From NCBI GenBank assembly GCA_963718405.1, contig CAVQYZ010000001.1, positions 930,001-994,000 of the forward strand: a stretch of DNA of 64,000 bases. Reading direction: 5' to 3'. The notes under the pieces were generated by a model. It did no database searches. It was not told the origin of the DNA and worked only from the letters and a program-made list of their open reading frames with translations. Position numbers and translations under genes: made by a program. Below, piece after piece: positions 16,923 through 26,387 of this stretch. Every line of letters begins with the position of its first letter. Positions within the stretch are counted from its first letter, which is position 1. The stretch is from Bog-756 sp963718405 (GTDB taxonomy: Bacteria; Actinomycetota; Acidimicrobiia; Acidimicrobiales; RAAP-2).

Positions 16923-17542
16923 GCCCCGGGAGCATCAGCCTGGTCCTGGCTACCGCCAACCCCGACAAGGCGGCGGAGATCACGGCCATTCTGGCCACGG
17001 TGCCCAACCTGGTGCTGCTGCCACGGCCATCGTCGGTGCCAGACGTTGACGAAACCGGGGACACCCTGGTTGACAATGCCCGGCTCAAGGCCCAGGCCCT
17101 GTGCGAGGCCACCGGGTTGCCCGCGGTCTCTGACGACACGGGTCTCGAGGTTGATGCCCTGGGTGGTGCGCCGGGGGTGTACTCGGCCCGCTTCGCCGGC
17201 GAGCACGCCAGTTACGCCGACAATGTGGCCAAGCTGCTCGCCGAGTTGGCCCGGGTCGGAGCGGACGACCCCGAACGACGCCAGGCGGTGTTCCGGTGCG
17301 TGGCCATGGTCTCCTACCCGGATGGACGCGAGGTGTGGGAGTCGGGGAAGGTGCACGGCACCATCACCCCCGAGGCCATGGGCGGCGCCGGGTTCGGTTA
17401 CGACCCGATCTTCGCCCCGGACGGCTTCGACGGCCGCACCTTCGCCCAGATGAGCGCAGAGGAGAAACATTCGATCTCCCATCGCGGGAGGGCCTTCCGG
17501 GCCCTGGCCGAACGGCTTGGAGCGCCGACAGGGTCGTCCTGA
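16919..17542 (+). CDS. rdgB: RdgB/HAM1-type non-canonical purine NTP pyrophosphatase
   Basis: 207 aa from a GTG at 16919. It has the Ham1/ITPase signature: a start LVLATANPDKAAEI (substrate and metal site), DVDETGDTLVDNARLKAQAL, PAVSDDTGLEVDALGGAPGV with the catalytic acidic pair, GAGFGYDPIFAPDG and EEKHSISHRGRAFRAL near the end. It hydrolyses dITP, ITP and XTP to the monophosphates, keeping deaminated purines out of DNA and RNA. It is the last gene of the mec-to-rdgB run. Confidence 0.95.
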   Translation: MSPGSISLVLATANPDKAAEITAILATVPNLVLLPRPSSVPDVDETGDTLVDNARLKAQALCEATGLPAVSDDTGLEVDALGGAPGVYSARFAGEHASYADNVAKLLAELARVGADDPERRQAVFRCVAMVSYPDGREVWESGKVHGTITPEAMGGAGFGYDPIFAPDGFDGRTFAQMSAEEKHSISHRGRAFRALAERLGAPTGSS

Positions 17543-17640
17543 GTGGCTCAAAGGGCCGGTAGCGTCACCGGTTCGGTGCAGGAGGAGAAGCGCGGGTGAG
17601 TGACGCTTGGCGTCGGACCGGGTGGTGCCCGGCCTCGGGC

Positions 17641-18679
17641 TCAAGCCACCCCGTTGTCCTCTGCGGCAGTCGACGTGAAGTCCGAGGCCCACGGGTCTCC
17701 GGCGATGGGAGGGGGCATCATCGTCACCTCGGCCAGTGTGGACGGATCCTCCTCCACCGGGCCCACAGCCTCGGACACCGGAGACGGGGGAGGCGGAAGT
17801 ACCCCGAGGAGGTTCTCGTGGGATTGGTCGCCGACCGGCGGCACCGACACGTCGGCAGGAGTGACTTCGGTGCTGTTGACCGGAGCAGTACCGTCTGCCG
17901 GCCCATCCCCGGATCGATCGAGGGGAACCCCGTCCAAGCCGATGAGTCCGGCGGCGTGCAGATCCCGCAGGGCCCGGAGCCCGACGATCTGGTCCCCTCC
18001 GATCATCTCGAGGACCGATCCCACGGTCGAACCGCCGTTGCCAATGGTGGTCAGGACCCGCCACTGATCGCTGCGGATCTGGACGTCCTGGCCCGGTGGA
18101 TCGGGACGGAGTGCTACCGGTGCATCGAGCGGCACCACAGCCAGGATCTCCTGCCACTCCTCCACCTGGGGGCGGACCTGGTCGAGGACCGACGCCACCG
18201 AGACCGGCGACTGCCCCTGGGGCCGAGACCGGGCCCGCGGTGAAGTAGAACGAGCCCTCGTTGATCCGGGCCAGATCGAAGATGGCCTGGCCGATGGTGG
18301 AGGTCGTACCGACCTCGGCGCTCAGAAGCTGGCCCTGGTCCAGCGAGACCCGTCCGTCAACCGAGTCGCTGACCACCTGAAGCTCCCCGCTCTGCAGGGT
18401 GGACGCCAGCATGGACAACACATCGGAGATGGGGAAGACGGAGAGGGACCCGACGAGCGACGCGGTGGTGGCCTCATCCGGGCTATCGAACGAGCCTGGC
18501 CCACGCTCCCAGCCGGTCGACACCCCCGCCCACGGAGGGGAGCCGGACCGGGAATGGCTCCCGTGCACCCCGGTGTCGAGTCCTTCGCCGGGAGCTTGCG
18601 CTAGTTGATCCATCCCGTCCACCACCCCTCGCTGGCTGTCCATTGCCGACCCTGCTGAGAACCCGCGTCTCCTGGCCAT
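17641..18679 (-). CDS. DUF4388-domain protein, frameshifted
   Basis: About 345 aa if read through a frameshift near 18215-18240, a G/C-run region. The N-terminal part (start probably the ATG at 18677-18679; two later ATGs are possible) has a low-complexity leader, then a DUF4388/PatA-type module: GSLSVFPISDVLSMLASTLQ, GELQVVSDSVDGRVSLDQGQ, and FDLARINEGSFYFTAG. The second frame continues with VLDQVRPQVEEWQEI and a winged-helix-like stretch (WRVLTTIGNGGSTVGSVLE, ALRDLHAAGLI) followed by a Pro/Ser-rich tail. DUF4388 domains occur with two-component and gliding or Type IV pilus regulators; the role here is unknown. Confidence 0.72.
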
Positions 18680-18859
18680 CCCCCACGCCTTTCGGTTCGA
18701 GATTCCGTGGTATCACAATAACCGCTATGAGTGTTCATCTCCACACCTAATGTGGTAATTGCCGACGTAATCCTCCTCCCACTGGGCGAGGTCCGGACCC
18801 CGGCTGGGACGGTCTCCCGTCCGTAGGGCACCGATCGGCCACGGCTAACCTCGCTCGGC

Positions 18860-19868
18860 ATGGTGCGAGCCCGATGGAAGCCGGCCGTCGAGGGGGCGCG
18901 ACGGGCCCTGGTCGGTGTGGCCAGCCACAACCCGACCAGTCGCCGGGTCATGGCCGGGCTCGGGCGTGAGCTGACCGGGGCCTCGGAGCGGGCCCAGGCC
19001 CTGGTGGCGGCTCGCCAGGCCGGTATCGCCGATACCTACGGGGGGAGCTACTTCGGCGAGGGGCGCGATGCCTCGGGCGACCGGGCCGGGCTGTCGGGAT
19101 ACGCCCGTTACGACCGCATCGCCTCCAACGCCGACATCGCCGGATGGTTGTTGTGGCGGAACTTCCGGGTGGTCAACTCGCTCGATGTCGGCTGCGCCAC
19201 GGGATACCTGGTGGAGGTGCTGCGCGAGCGGGGGATCGACGCCCAGGGATGCGACGTGAGTCAGTTCGCCATCGACCACGCCGCCCCGGGCGCGGTCGGC
19301 CATGTGCGGGTGGCCAACCTCTTCGCCGGCCTGCCGTGGGAGGACGGGTCTTTCGAACTGGTGACCGCCCTGGAGATCCTGGAACATCTGCCTCCCGACC
19401 GGGTGCCCCAGGCTCTGGGGGAGCTCCGCCGGGTGTGCGGCGGCTACCTGTACGCCACCATCCCCTCGTTCGGAGTCAATGTGTCCGGACCGGACGGACA
19501 CTTCGAGGGCAAGGTCCGACCGAACCGTGAGGACTACTACCGCCAGCTCGGGTCGGAGTACCTCGGTCCCGTCCCCGAAGACGACCTGGCGGTCGACGCC
19601 GAGGGTCAGCTGGTGGAGGGCCACCTCACCATCGCCTCGTTCGAGTGGTGGACCGGCCAGTTCGAGGCGGTCGGCTTCAGTCGCTGCCCCGACATCGAAC
19701 GGCGGCTGTACGCCGACATCGAGCCGGCCGACCTGGCCCCGTACTGGAACATCTATGTCTTTGCCACCGACGGCGCAGCAGCCGTCACCACCGAACCGCT
19801 CCGTCCGGAGCGGTCCTCTGGCCGAGCTGGGGCTCCACCATCCTTTGCTCGAACGGGATCAGCCATGA
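18860..19868 (+). CDS. SAM-dependent methyltransferase (class I), frameshifted near 3' end
   Basis: About 335 aa. After a 70-residue leader, residues about 98-200 form a Rossmann methyltransferase: SLDVGCATGYLVEVLRERGI (SAM motif I), AQGCDVSQFAIDHA (acidic end of strand 2), and LVTALEILEHLPPDRVPQAL (motif II-III). As sequenced the frame runs straight into the enoyl-CoA hydratase gene. At about 19805-19815 the likely true frame switches to one ending PLAELGLHHPLLERDQP, with a TGA at 19866-19868 that overlaps the next ATG by 4 bases. That layout matches other couplings in this window, so I think the in-frame fusion is an artefact. Substrate unknown. Confidence 0.78.
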
Positions 19869-20692
19869 GCGGATCCGACGGCTGGTCGTCGTTGGAGGAT
19901 TTCGAGCATCTCCGGTTCGACCGGCCCGAACCCGGGGTGCTGCTCATCACCATCGACCGACCGGAAGTGCTCAACGCCGCCAACGAGCGGCTCCACCGGG
20001 AGCTGTCGGCGATCTGGCCGGTGGTCGATGCCGACCCGACGGTGGCTGTCTCGGTGATCACCGGGTCGGGGAGGGCCTTTTCGGCCGGTGGCGATCTGTC
20101 CATGGTGGAGGCCATGACCACGGACCAGATGGCCGTGGTGGAGCAGTGGCACGATGCCAACGCCGTGGTCGAACAGATGCTGGTCTCGGTCAAGCCGATC
20201 GTGTCGGCCATCAACGGGGTGGCGGTGGGGGCAGGTCTGGCCGTGGCCCTGCTGGCCGACGTCAGCATCATCGCCGAGTCGGCCCGGCTGTCGGATGGCC
20301 ACGCCCGGCTCGGAGTGGCGGCCGGCGACCACGCCGCTTTGATCTGGCCCCTGCTGTGCGGCATGGCCAAGGCCAAGTACTACCTCATGACCGCGGACTT
20401 CATCGAGGGGCCCGAGGCCGAGCGCATCGGGCTGGTGACCAGATGTGTGCCCGACACCGAGGTCGTCACCGAGGCGCTGGCCGTCGCCCACCGACTGGCC
20501 CAGGGCAGTAGGACCGCGGTTCAGTGGACCAAGCGATCCCTCAATCAGTGGCTGCGGGCCGCGTCGCCGGCCTTCGGTGAGTCGTTGGCTCTGGAGATGC
20601 TGGGCTTCCTCGGACCAGACGCCGCCGAGGGTGTTGCCGCACTCCGTGAACGTCGGCCCCCACGTTTCCCGTCGGCTGAACAGCCAATCTGA
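19865..20692 (+). CDS. Enoyl-CoA hydratase/isomerase family protein
   Basis: 275 aa from the ATG at 19865. Crotonase-fold signature: LLITIDRPEVLNAANERLHR, the first oxyanion-hole segment SGRAFSAGGDLSMVEAM, and the second, INGVAVGAGLAVALLADVSI. The usual acidic catalytic positions around DGHARLGVAAGDHA are only partly clear, so hydratase, isomerase or another CoA-thioester activity is possible. A typical C-terminal helix pair ends the protein. It is translationally coupled to the preceding methyltransferase gene. Confidence 0.87.
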   Translation: MSGSDGWSSLEDFEHLRFDRPEPGVLLITIDRPEVLNAANERLHRELSAIWPVVDADPTVAVSVITGSGRAFSAGGDLSMVEAMTTDQMAVVEQWHDANAVVEQMLVSVKPIVSAINGVAVGAGLAVALLADVSIIAESARLSDGHARLGVAAGDHAALIWPLLCGMAKAKYYLMTADFIEGPEAERIGLVTRCVPDTEVVTEALAVAHRLAQGSRTAVQWTKRSLNQWLRAASPAFGESLALEMLGFLGPDAAEGVAALRERRPPRFPSAEQPI

Positions 20693-20714
20693 CCGGCCGA
20701 CCCCCGACCCCGGC

Positions 20715-21890
20715 CTAGGACACGGTGACCAGGGTGCCGATGGGGGTGTAGGGGAACACCACCTCGGCATGGTCCGGGGGCATCTCCACACAGCCGTCAC
20801 TCTGGGGGAAGCCGTAGCTGGACCGCACGAACCCGTGGAGGGCGTCGCCCCCGTTGAAGTAGCTGACCCAGGGGATCCCGGGGTCCGAGTAGTGCGAGCC
20901 GTCGGGATTGGTCCCGGTCATGGTGGTGGAGAGGAATCGCTCATAGACCGGGAAGGTGCCGTCCGCCGTGGCGGCCCCGGCCACCCCGGTGTTGGCCAGG
21001 GTCGAGTACACCTCGACCCCGTTGTCGTAGACGGTGGCCGTCTCGGGCAGGTCCTTGGTCACGTAGACGTAGTTGTAGTCAGCCGGGTCCATGGCCCCGG
21101 CCTGGGCTGCCGCCAGCAGTTGGCTCCACACCATGGGCCCGGCCAGGCCGTCGGTCTTGAGGTTGTGGCGGGACTCGAAGTTCATGACCGCCCCGGTGGT
21201 GATGACGTTGGGGGTCCCCACGGTCCACAGGCTGGTGAGGGAGGCCGGCTCGGCGAAGCGCCAGGCGAAGGTGCCCTGTTGGGGCTGGGCCACCTCTTGG
21301 GGGGCCACCACTGCTCCGGCCGGGGTGAAGCTGACCGGGAGGTAGCCCAACTGGGCCAGGAGCTGTTGGAGGCGGAGCGTGCTGCCCGGGCCCACGGTGA
21401 ACTCGGTGGTGACCGGGCGGCTCAGGGCCTTACCGGTGGCACTGGTAACCCCGGCCGGCACGGTCACCGTCTCGGTGCTGGAGGGGACCAGGGGGCCGCT
21501 GGCCACGAACTGGTAGGTGTCGGGGGTGACCACCTCCCAGGTCCCCGCCACCGCCGGGGTGAGCGTGGGGGTCACGGAGTGGGCCGAGAGGGGCAGGGAG
21601 AACTGCACCGAGATGGTGGCATCGCTCGGCACTTGCGCCGCCCCGTTGGCCGGGGTGACCGAGGCCACCGAGAACGGGGCGGCCCGGGTGGCCACGCCCA
21701 CCTCGCGGGCGGCGGCCACCGAGGTCGGTGAGGCCGCGGCCCGGCTCTTGTTCTCGTGAATGACCACCGCCGTCGCCGCCACCGCCACCACGGCTACGCC
21801 AGCCAGGGTGATGGCCACCAGCCAGCTCTTCTGCCTGCCGGAGGCCTTGTCGGGGCGCGTGGTCGCCGTCTTTGAATGGGCTCCAGGCAT
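20715..21890 (-). CDS. L,D-transpeptidase with Ig-like and peptidoglycan-binding domains
   Basis: 391 aa. A single N-terminal membrane anchor or signal (WLVAITLAGVAVVAVAATAV, about residues 23-44) is followed by a bacterial Ig-like domain (VTPANGAAQVPSDATISVQF onward), a peptidoglycan-binding-like helix region (LRLQQLLAQLGYLP and FESRHNLKTDGLAG), and a C-terminal YkuD catalytic domain. The catalytic signature is HGFVRSSYGFPQSDGCVEM, with His, then Ser-Asp-Gly-Cys instead of the usual Ser-His-Gly-Cys. These enzymes form 3-3 crosslinks in peptidoglycan outside the membrane. The layout resembles secreted actinobacterial L,D-transpeptidases. It is followed, on the same strand, by the end of glnD upstream. 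Confidence 0.9.
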   Translation of the reverse strand: MPGAHSKTATTRPDKASGRQKSWLVAITLAGVAVVAVAATAVVIHENKSRAAASPTSVAAAREVGVATRAAPFSVASVTPANGAAQVPSDATISVQFSLPLSAHSVTPTLTPAVAGTWEVVTPDTYQFVASGPLVPSSTETVTVPAGVTSATGKALSRPVTTEFTVGPGSTLRLQQLLAQLGYLPVSFTPAGAVVAPQEVAQPQQGTFAWRFAEPASLTSLWTVGTPNVITTGAVMNFESRHNLKTDGLAGPMVWSQLLAAAQAGAMDPADYNYVYVTKDLPETATVYDNGVEVYSTLANTGVAGAATADGTFPVYERFLSTTMTGTNPDGSHYSDPGIPWVSYFNGGDALHGFVRSSYGFPQSDGCVEMPPDHAEVVFPYTPIGTLVTVS

Positions 21891-21979
21891 CTCTACTCCT
21901 CAGCAGGAAATCTACCAGTCGTCGCCGCAACCCGGTCGCCACCCCTCCCGGCGTCGGGGGCCGACGGGTGGAGGTTCTC

Positions 21980-24342
21980 CTAGTCGGCGGCGTGTTCGGC
22001 GACCCGGCGTTCGATGGTGGTCACCACCACCTCGAGGGCTTGGGAGTCGGTCAGCTTCTGACCGTCGGGGTCTCGGACGTAGAAGGCGTCCACCACCGCG
22101 GAGCCGAAGGTGGAGACCTTGGCAGATGTCACATCGAGGCGGCAGTCGACCAGGGCCCGGGTGATCCGGTGGAGCTGCCCGACCACGTCTTCAGCCCGTA
22201 CCTCGACCACCGTGGCCGTGGCCGAGGCGTTGTTGTCCACCGTTACCTGGGTCGACACCAACTGTGGCGTGGTGAGCCGGCGTTCGTGGCGGTAGGTGCG
22301 GGCCCGCTCGGCCAGCTGCTTTTCGATGGAGAGGGTGCCGGCCATGATCTTGGCCAGATCGTCGGCCAGCCGGGCCGACGACGGCCAACGCCCCCTCGAC
22401 GACTCGACCGTGAAGATCTCCACGGCCACCCCGTCCTCGCCGGCCACCACCGCGGAACGAACATTGAGGCCGTGGAGGGCCAGCACCCCGGTCACCTCGG
22501 CCAGCAGTCCGAAGTGGTCGACGGCCACCACCATGACGGTGGGGTCGTCGACCGACAGCGCCGGGACCCCGTGGGTACGCACGGTGTCCATGATCATCCG
22601 CAACTCGTCAGTGATCCACGGGGTCGGGGGAGGCGCGGGCTCTCCGGCCAGCAGTCGCCCGGTGCGCTCGACCAGGTCGGCCATCAGGCCTGCCTTCCAC
22701 GGACCCCAGGCGGACGGCCCAGTGGCCAGGCTGTCCGCCTCCACCAGGGCGGCCAGGAGGTCCAGCGTGGACCGGTCTCCCACCTCGTCCGCCACCCGTT
22801 GGGCGGTGGCCGGATCGTCGAGGTCGCGCCGGGTGGCACTGTCGGGCAACAAGAAGGTGCAGCCTCACCAGGGTGACCAGGGTGTCGACATCTTCGGGTG
22901 GGAAAGCCCATCCGGCCGGCGATGTCGCGCACCACGGTCATGCCGACCTCGGTGTGGTCACCGGGGAACCCTTTGCCGATGTCGTGCAACAGGGTGCCGA
23001 TCAGGAGGAGATCCACCCGGTTGACCCGGTGGGCCAGGGTGGCAGCGTTGGCGGTGGCCTCGAGCAGATGGCGGTCGACGGTGAACCGGTGATACGGGTT
23101 CCGCTGGGGCTTGTTCCTCACGGCCGCCCATTCAGGGAGGTATCGCTCGAGCAGGCGGCGTTGGTCCAGAGCCTCCAGGGCGTCAATGGCCGGCGGTCCG
23201 GTGGCCAACAGGCGGACCAGGGTGGCTCGCAGTTCGTCGGACCAGGGTTCGGAAACCACCGGGGCCTTGCGGCCCAGCAGGTTGAGCGCTTCCCGGGCGA
23301 TGGGAAGGTTCTTCTCGGCGCTGACGGCGGCCATCCGAAGTGAGAGCGAGGGGTCGCCACTGGGATCCGCCGCCGGAGTCAGCACCACCTCGCCTCCACT
23401 CACGGCGATATCGGGCTCGCCGACGACCGGCACTATGCCGTCGCCACCCCGTTCGGAGCGACCCCGCCGCCACGACCGCCCGGAGCCACTCTGTTGGTGG
23501 GACCATGCCGTCCGCCGCCGCCAGGCATCGTCACCCTCCCAGGCCACGGTGCGCCCGGCCGTGGCCACCTTCAGCATCAGTGAGTCGGTGTCCGGCTCGC
23601 CGAGCGCCTTGGCCACTTCGTCCTGCTCCTGGAGCAGCAGCTTGTTCTGCTCCCGCCCGGCGCGCCGGTGCAGCTCCACCCGTATGGCGGTCAGGGCGGA
23701 GCGGGCATTGTCGATGGCGACGGTGTCCACGTAGTCCGACAGCGCCGGAATGGCCTGCATCATGGCCAACAGCGCGGCTACGTCCCGTAGGCCACCGTGA
23801 GCTTCTTTGAGGTCCGGCTCGAGCAGGAACCCGACGTCGCCGTAGCTGCGGTCCCGCTCCGTGACCAGACCGGCGAGCACGTCGAGCCAGGGAGGTTTCT
23901 GCTTGACCCACCGCTCACGGGCGGTCTCGATCATCGGCTCGGCCACCTTGGGGTCGCCGCAGACCACCCGACCGTCCAGCAGGCCGAGGGCCACCCGGAG
24001 GTCCTTGCCCGCCATCTCCAGGGCCTCGTGCGGACTCCGGACGCTGTGGTCGAGCGGGACCCCCTCGTCCCATACCGGGTACCAGATCTGGTCGGCGATG
24101 GCCGAGACGTCCTGCTTGCCCCGATAGATGAGGACCACGTCGAGGTCGGAGAACGGACACAGCTCGCCTCGTCCGTAGCCGCCCACGGCCACCAGGGCCA
24201 TCCCCCGGTCCTCCCCGTCGGTGACGTTGTCGAACAGGTCGGTCAGCCAGCCATCGGCCGCCTGGGCATAGGCGTGGCAGAACGCATCCCCCTGGAGGTC
24301 CCGGCGTTCGATGAGCGTCTGGCGCAGTGCACGCAGGGACAC
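21980..24342 (-). CDS. glnD: [Protein-PII] uridylyltransferase GlnD, frameshifted
   Basis: About 787 aa. Domains in order: a nucleotidyltransferase with GGYGRGELCPFSDLD; the GlnD linker with GFLLEPDLKEAHGGLRD; an HD phosphohydrolase with HRFTVDRHLLEATANAA and LLHDIGKG; and two ACT domains (VVAVDHFGLLAEVTGVLALH; RAEDVVGQLHRITRALVDC). The frame breaks twice close together, at about 22900 and 22863, in the segment that should read PEDVDTLVTLVRLHLLLPDS. I chose the GTG at 24340-24342 (VSLRALRQTLIERRD); the open frame continues to 24480 but overlaps the divergent gene. GlnD modifies PII proteins according to glutamine level and so links to nitrogen control. Confidence 0.9.
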
Positions 24343-24435
24343 CGCCGGACCGTACCACCGGCCACCTCGGAAGGGTGGTTCTGGACCACGCCCTGCCGCG
24401 GCCGCTGACAGGTCGGTATGGGTTACCCTGGACCT

Positions 24436-24654
24436 ATGGCCAGAGGACAGAGCATCGAACCCCGGGGCGAAGAGCACCACGGGTTGAGCGTCTTCGACGG
24501 CGTGCTGATCGTCGGCGGCGGGCTCATCGCGCTGTTCGTGGCCTTCGAGGTCCTCGGGTTCATTGCCGGAGTGTTGTGGTTCTTGGTCAAGCTGGTCGTG
24601 GTGGTGGCTCTGATCGCCCTGGTGGTCAAGCTGGTCTTTCGCCGGCGATCCTGA
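24436..24654 (+). CDS. Small two-helix membrane protein
   Basis: 72 aa. After a polar start (ARGQSIEPRGEEHHG) there are two closely spaced hydrophobic segments, VLIVGGGLIALFVAFEVLGF and VLWFLVKLVVVVALIALVV, ending in a positively charged tail FRRRS. An alternative ATG lies 18 bases upstream. It is divergent from glnD and convergent with the glycosyltransferase gene. No family recognised. Confidence 0.65.
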   Translation: MARGQSIEPRGEEHHGLSVFDGVLIVGGGLIALFVAFEVLGFIAGVLWFLVKLVVVVALIALVVKLVFRRRS

Positions 24655-24664
24655 CCGGCACCGG

Positions 24665-25696
24665 CTACGAGCCGGCGACCATCGACTCGAACAGCTCGAT
24701 GTGCTCGGTGACCATGCGAGAAGTCGAGAAGTAACCCTCCACCGCCATCCGGCAGTCGCTGCGGTTCAGTTTGCCCAGCCGCCCGATGGCCTCGACCATG
24801 GACTCCTCGTCGTCGCACAGGAATCCGGTGCGACCGTCGTCGACCACCTCGGGGGCCGCTCCCTCGGGGAAAGCCAGCACCGGGGTGCCACAGGCCAGTG
24901 CCTCGATCATCACCATCCCGAAGGGCTCGTTCCAGCGGATGGGGAACAAGAGGGCCGAGGCGCCGGCCAGGAGCTCCAGCTTGCGCTCGTGGGACACCTC
25001 GCCCAGGTAGTGGGCGTCGTCGCCCAGGAGGGGCTCCACGTGTTCGGAGAAGTACCGCATCTCCCACGGTTCACGCATCTTGGCTGCCAGGTAGATACGG
25101 ATGCCGGCCCGGCGGGCAATGTTGATGGCCCGATGGGGTCCCTTGTCCTCCGACATCCTCCCCAGGAAGAGGACGTAGGGACCCTGGTCGTCACCTGCTC
25201 CGTCTCCCACCGGAAAGTGCGAGGCGTCAACGCCGTGGTGGATGACCCGGGAGATGGGGATCTGTGGAGCGGCCCGACGCTGGGCGTGGGAGATGGCCAC
25301 GATCGGAACCCGGTCCGCATTGGCCCGGTAGAGGTCGGTCAACTCCTCGTTGAAGGGGCCGTGGATGGTGGTGGCCACCGGCAGCTTGGGGAACCGTTCC
25401 GAGTAAAAGGGTCCCATCATGGTGTGGTCGTGGACCACGTCGCAGTGGCGCACCGCCTCGTAGGCGTGGATGACGTGGCGGATCTCGGGGACCACCATGC
25501 CGATCCGGGTGCCTTCGGCGGCCGGCAGGACCCACTGGCGGGGGACCGGACAGGTCGAGTCACCGGTGGCGAAGAGCAGGACTTCGTGTCCGGCGTCCTG
25601 CAACCCTCGGGCCAGCTGGTCGACCACCAGCTCGATTCCACCGTAGAGAAGTGGCGGAATCGGGGTCCAAGGCGGGGCAATCATTCCGATCTGCAT
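24665..25696 (-). CDS. Glycosyltransferase family 4
   Basis: 343 aa from the ATG at 25694-25696 (MQIGMIAPPW); a further ATG lies four codons upstream. GT-B fold: N-terminal YGGIELVVDQLARGLQDAGH and VVHDHTMMGPFYSERF, linker, then the donor-binding half with VLFLGRMSEDKGPHRAINIA and the retaining-GT signature EPFGMVMIEALACGTPVLAF followed by APEVVDDGRTGFL. It transfers sugar from a nucleotide sugar to an unknown acceptor in the cytoplasm. It ends 10 bases from the convergent small membrane protein gene. Confidence 0.88.
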   Translation of the reverse strand: MQIGMIAPPWTPIPPLLYGGIELVVDQLARGLQDAGHEVLLFATGDSTCPVPRQWVLPAAEGTRIGMVVPEIRHVIHAYEAVRHCDVVHDHTMMGPFYSERFPKLPVATTIHGPFNEELTDLYRANADRVPIVAISHAQRRAAPQIPISRVIHHGVDASHFPVGDGAGDDQGPYVLFLGRMSEDKGPHRAINIARRAGIRIYLAAKMREPWEMRYFSEHVEPLLGDDAHYLGEVSHERKLELLAGASALLFPIRWNEPFGMVMIEALACGTPVLAFPEGAAPEVVDDGRTGFLCDDEESMVEAIGRLGKLNRSDCRMAVEGYFSTSRMVTEHIELFESMVAGS

Positions 25697-25746
25697 GGCA
25701 CGATTCAAGCATCCTGGTGGGGAGGATAGGATCGCCGGGCGCCAAG

Positions 25747-25821
25747 GGCGGCGTGGCCGAGTGGTTTAGGCAGGGGCCTGCAAAGCCCCGTACGGCGGTT
25801 CGATTCCGCCCGCCGCCTCCA
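25747..25821 (+). tRNA. tRNA-Cys (anticodon GCA)
   Basis: Acceptor GGCGGCG (25747-25753) pairs with CGCCGCC (25811-25817), discriminator T and an encoded CCA at 25819-25821. The anticodon arm is GGGGC-CTGCAAA-GCCCC, giving GCA. The T arm is GGCGG-TTCGATT-CCGCC. Confidence 0.96.
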
Positions 25822-25877
25822 ATTGAAGGACGAGGAACCCCTGCTTGGGCTGTCAGTCAGCCGGGTAGGGTGAACGG

Positions 25878-26351
25878 GTGGCCGCTGAATCGACGGTGCG
25901 GTCCGAGCCGGAGGAACCTCCCCGGAGGCGATCATGGGCCCAGCGGGACCGGATCATCCCCAAGACTCGGCAGCTGACGTTCAGCAGCCGACTCCTGTTC
26001 AGGATCGACCACTACACCTCACTGCCGTGGGCGGCACTGGTGGTGGCGGTGGTCCTCCTCGCTGACATAGTCGCCGGGCTGTTTCTGGGCTTTCGCACCG
26101 GATGGCTGACCTCATTCGAGGTTGCCACTTCCGTGGTGACCCTGATGATGTTGTTCGTCATCCAACACACCCAGGGTCGGGAGCAGGCTGCCACTCAGCG
26201 AAAGCTCGATGAGTTGTTACGCGCCCTTCCGGAGGCGCAGAGCGGCCTCATGATGCTGGAGGAGGCTTCCGACGATGAGATGCGGGATGTCGAAGAAGAC
26301 CAGCGTGAGTCCAAAGAGAGCGCCGTGAGTACTTCGGAGTCCCCGACCTAG
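25878..26351 (+). CDS. Low-affinity iron permease-like (PF04120-type) membrane protein
   Basis: 157 aa from a GTG at 25878. A basic N-terminal region is followed by two membrane segments: LPWAALVVAVVLLADIVAGL, and FEVATSVVTLMMLFVIQHTQ. After them comes GREQAATQRKLDELLRALPE and a strongly acidic tail (LEEASDDEMRDVEEDQ). The VIQHTQ-x-RDxxAxQxKLDEL pattern is characteristic of the family named after fungal Fet4. The bacterial members have no proven iron transport role, so the name is only a family label. Located just after tRNA-Cys. Confidence 0.78.
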   Translation: MAAESTVRSEPEEPPRRRSWAQRDRIIPKTRQLTFSSRLLFRIDHYTSLPWAALVVAVVLLADIVAGLFLGFRTGWLTSFEVATSVVTLMMLFVIQHTQGREQAATQRKLDELLRALPEAQSGLMMLEEASDDEMRDVEEDQRESKESAVSTSESPT

Positions 26352-26387
26352 GTGCTCACAGCGATCTGGTCGTGGGCCGCCGGGCCT

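Noticed and set aside
18860..20692. A 610-residue methyltransferase-crotonase fusion
   Set aside because: An indel near 19810 would give the methyltransferase its own stop overlapping the hydratase ATG by 4 bases, the usual coupling here; such a fusion is not a known arrangement.
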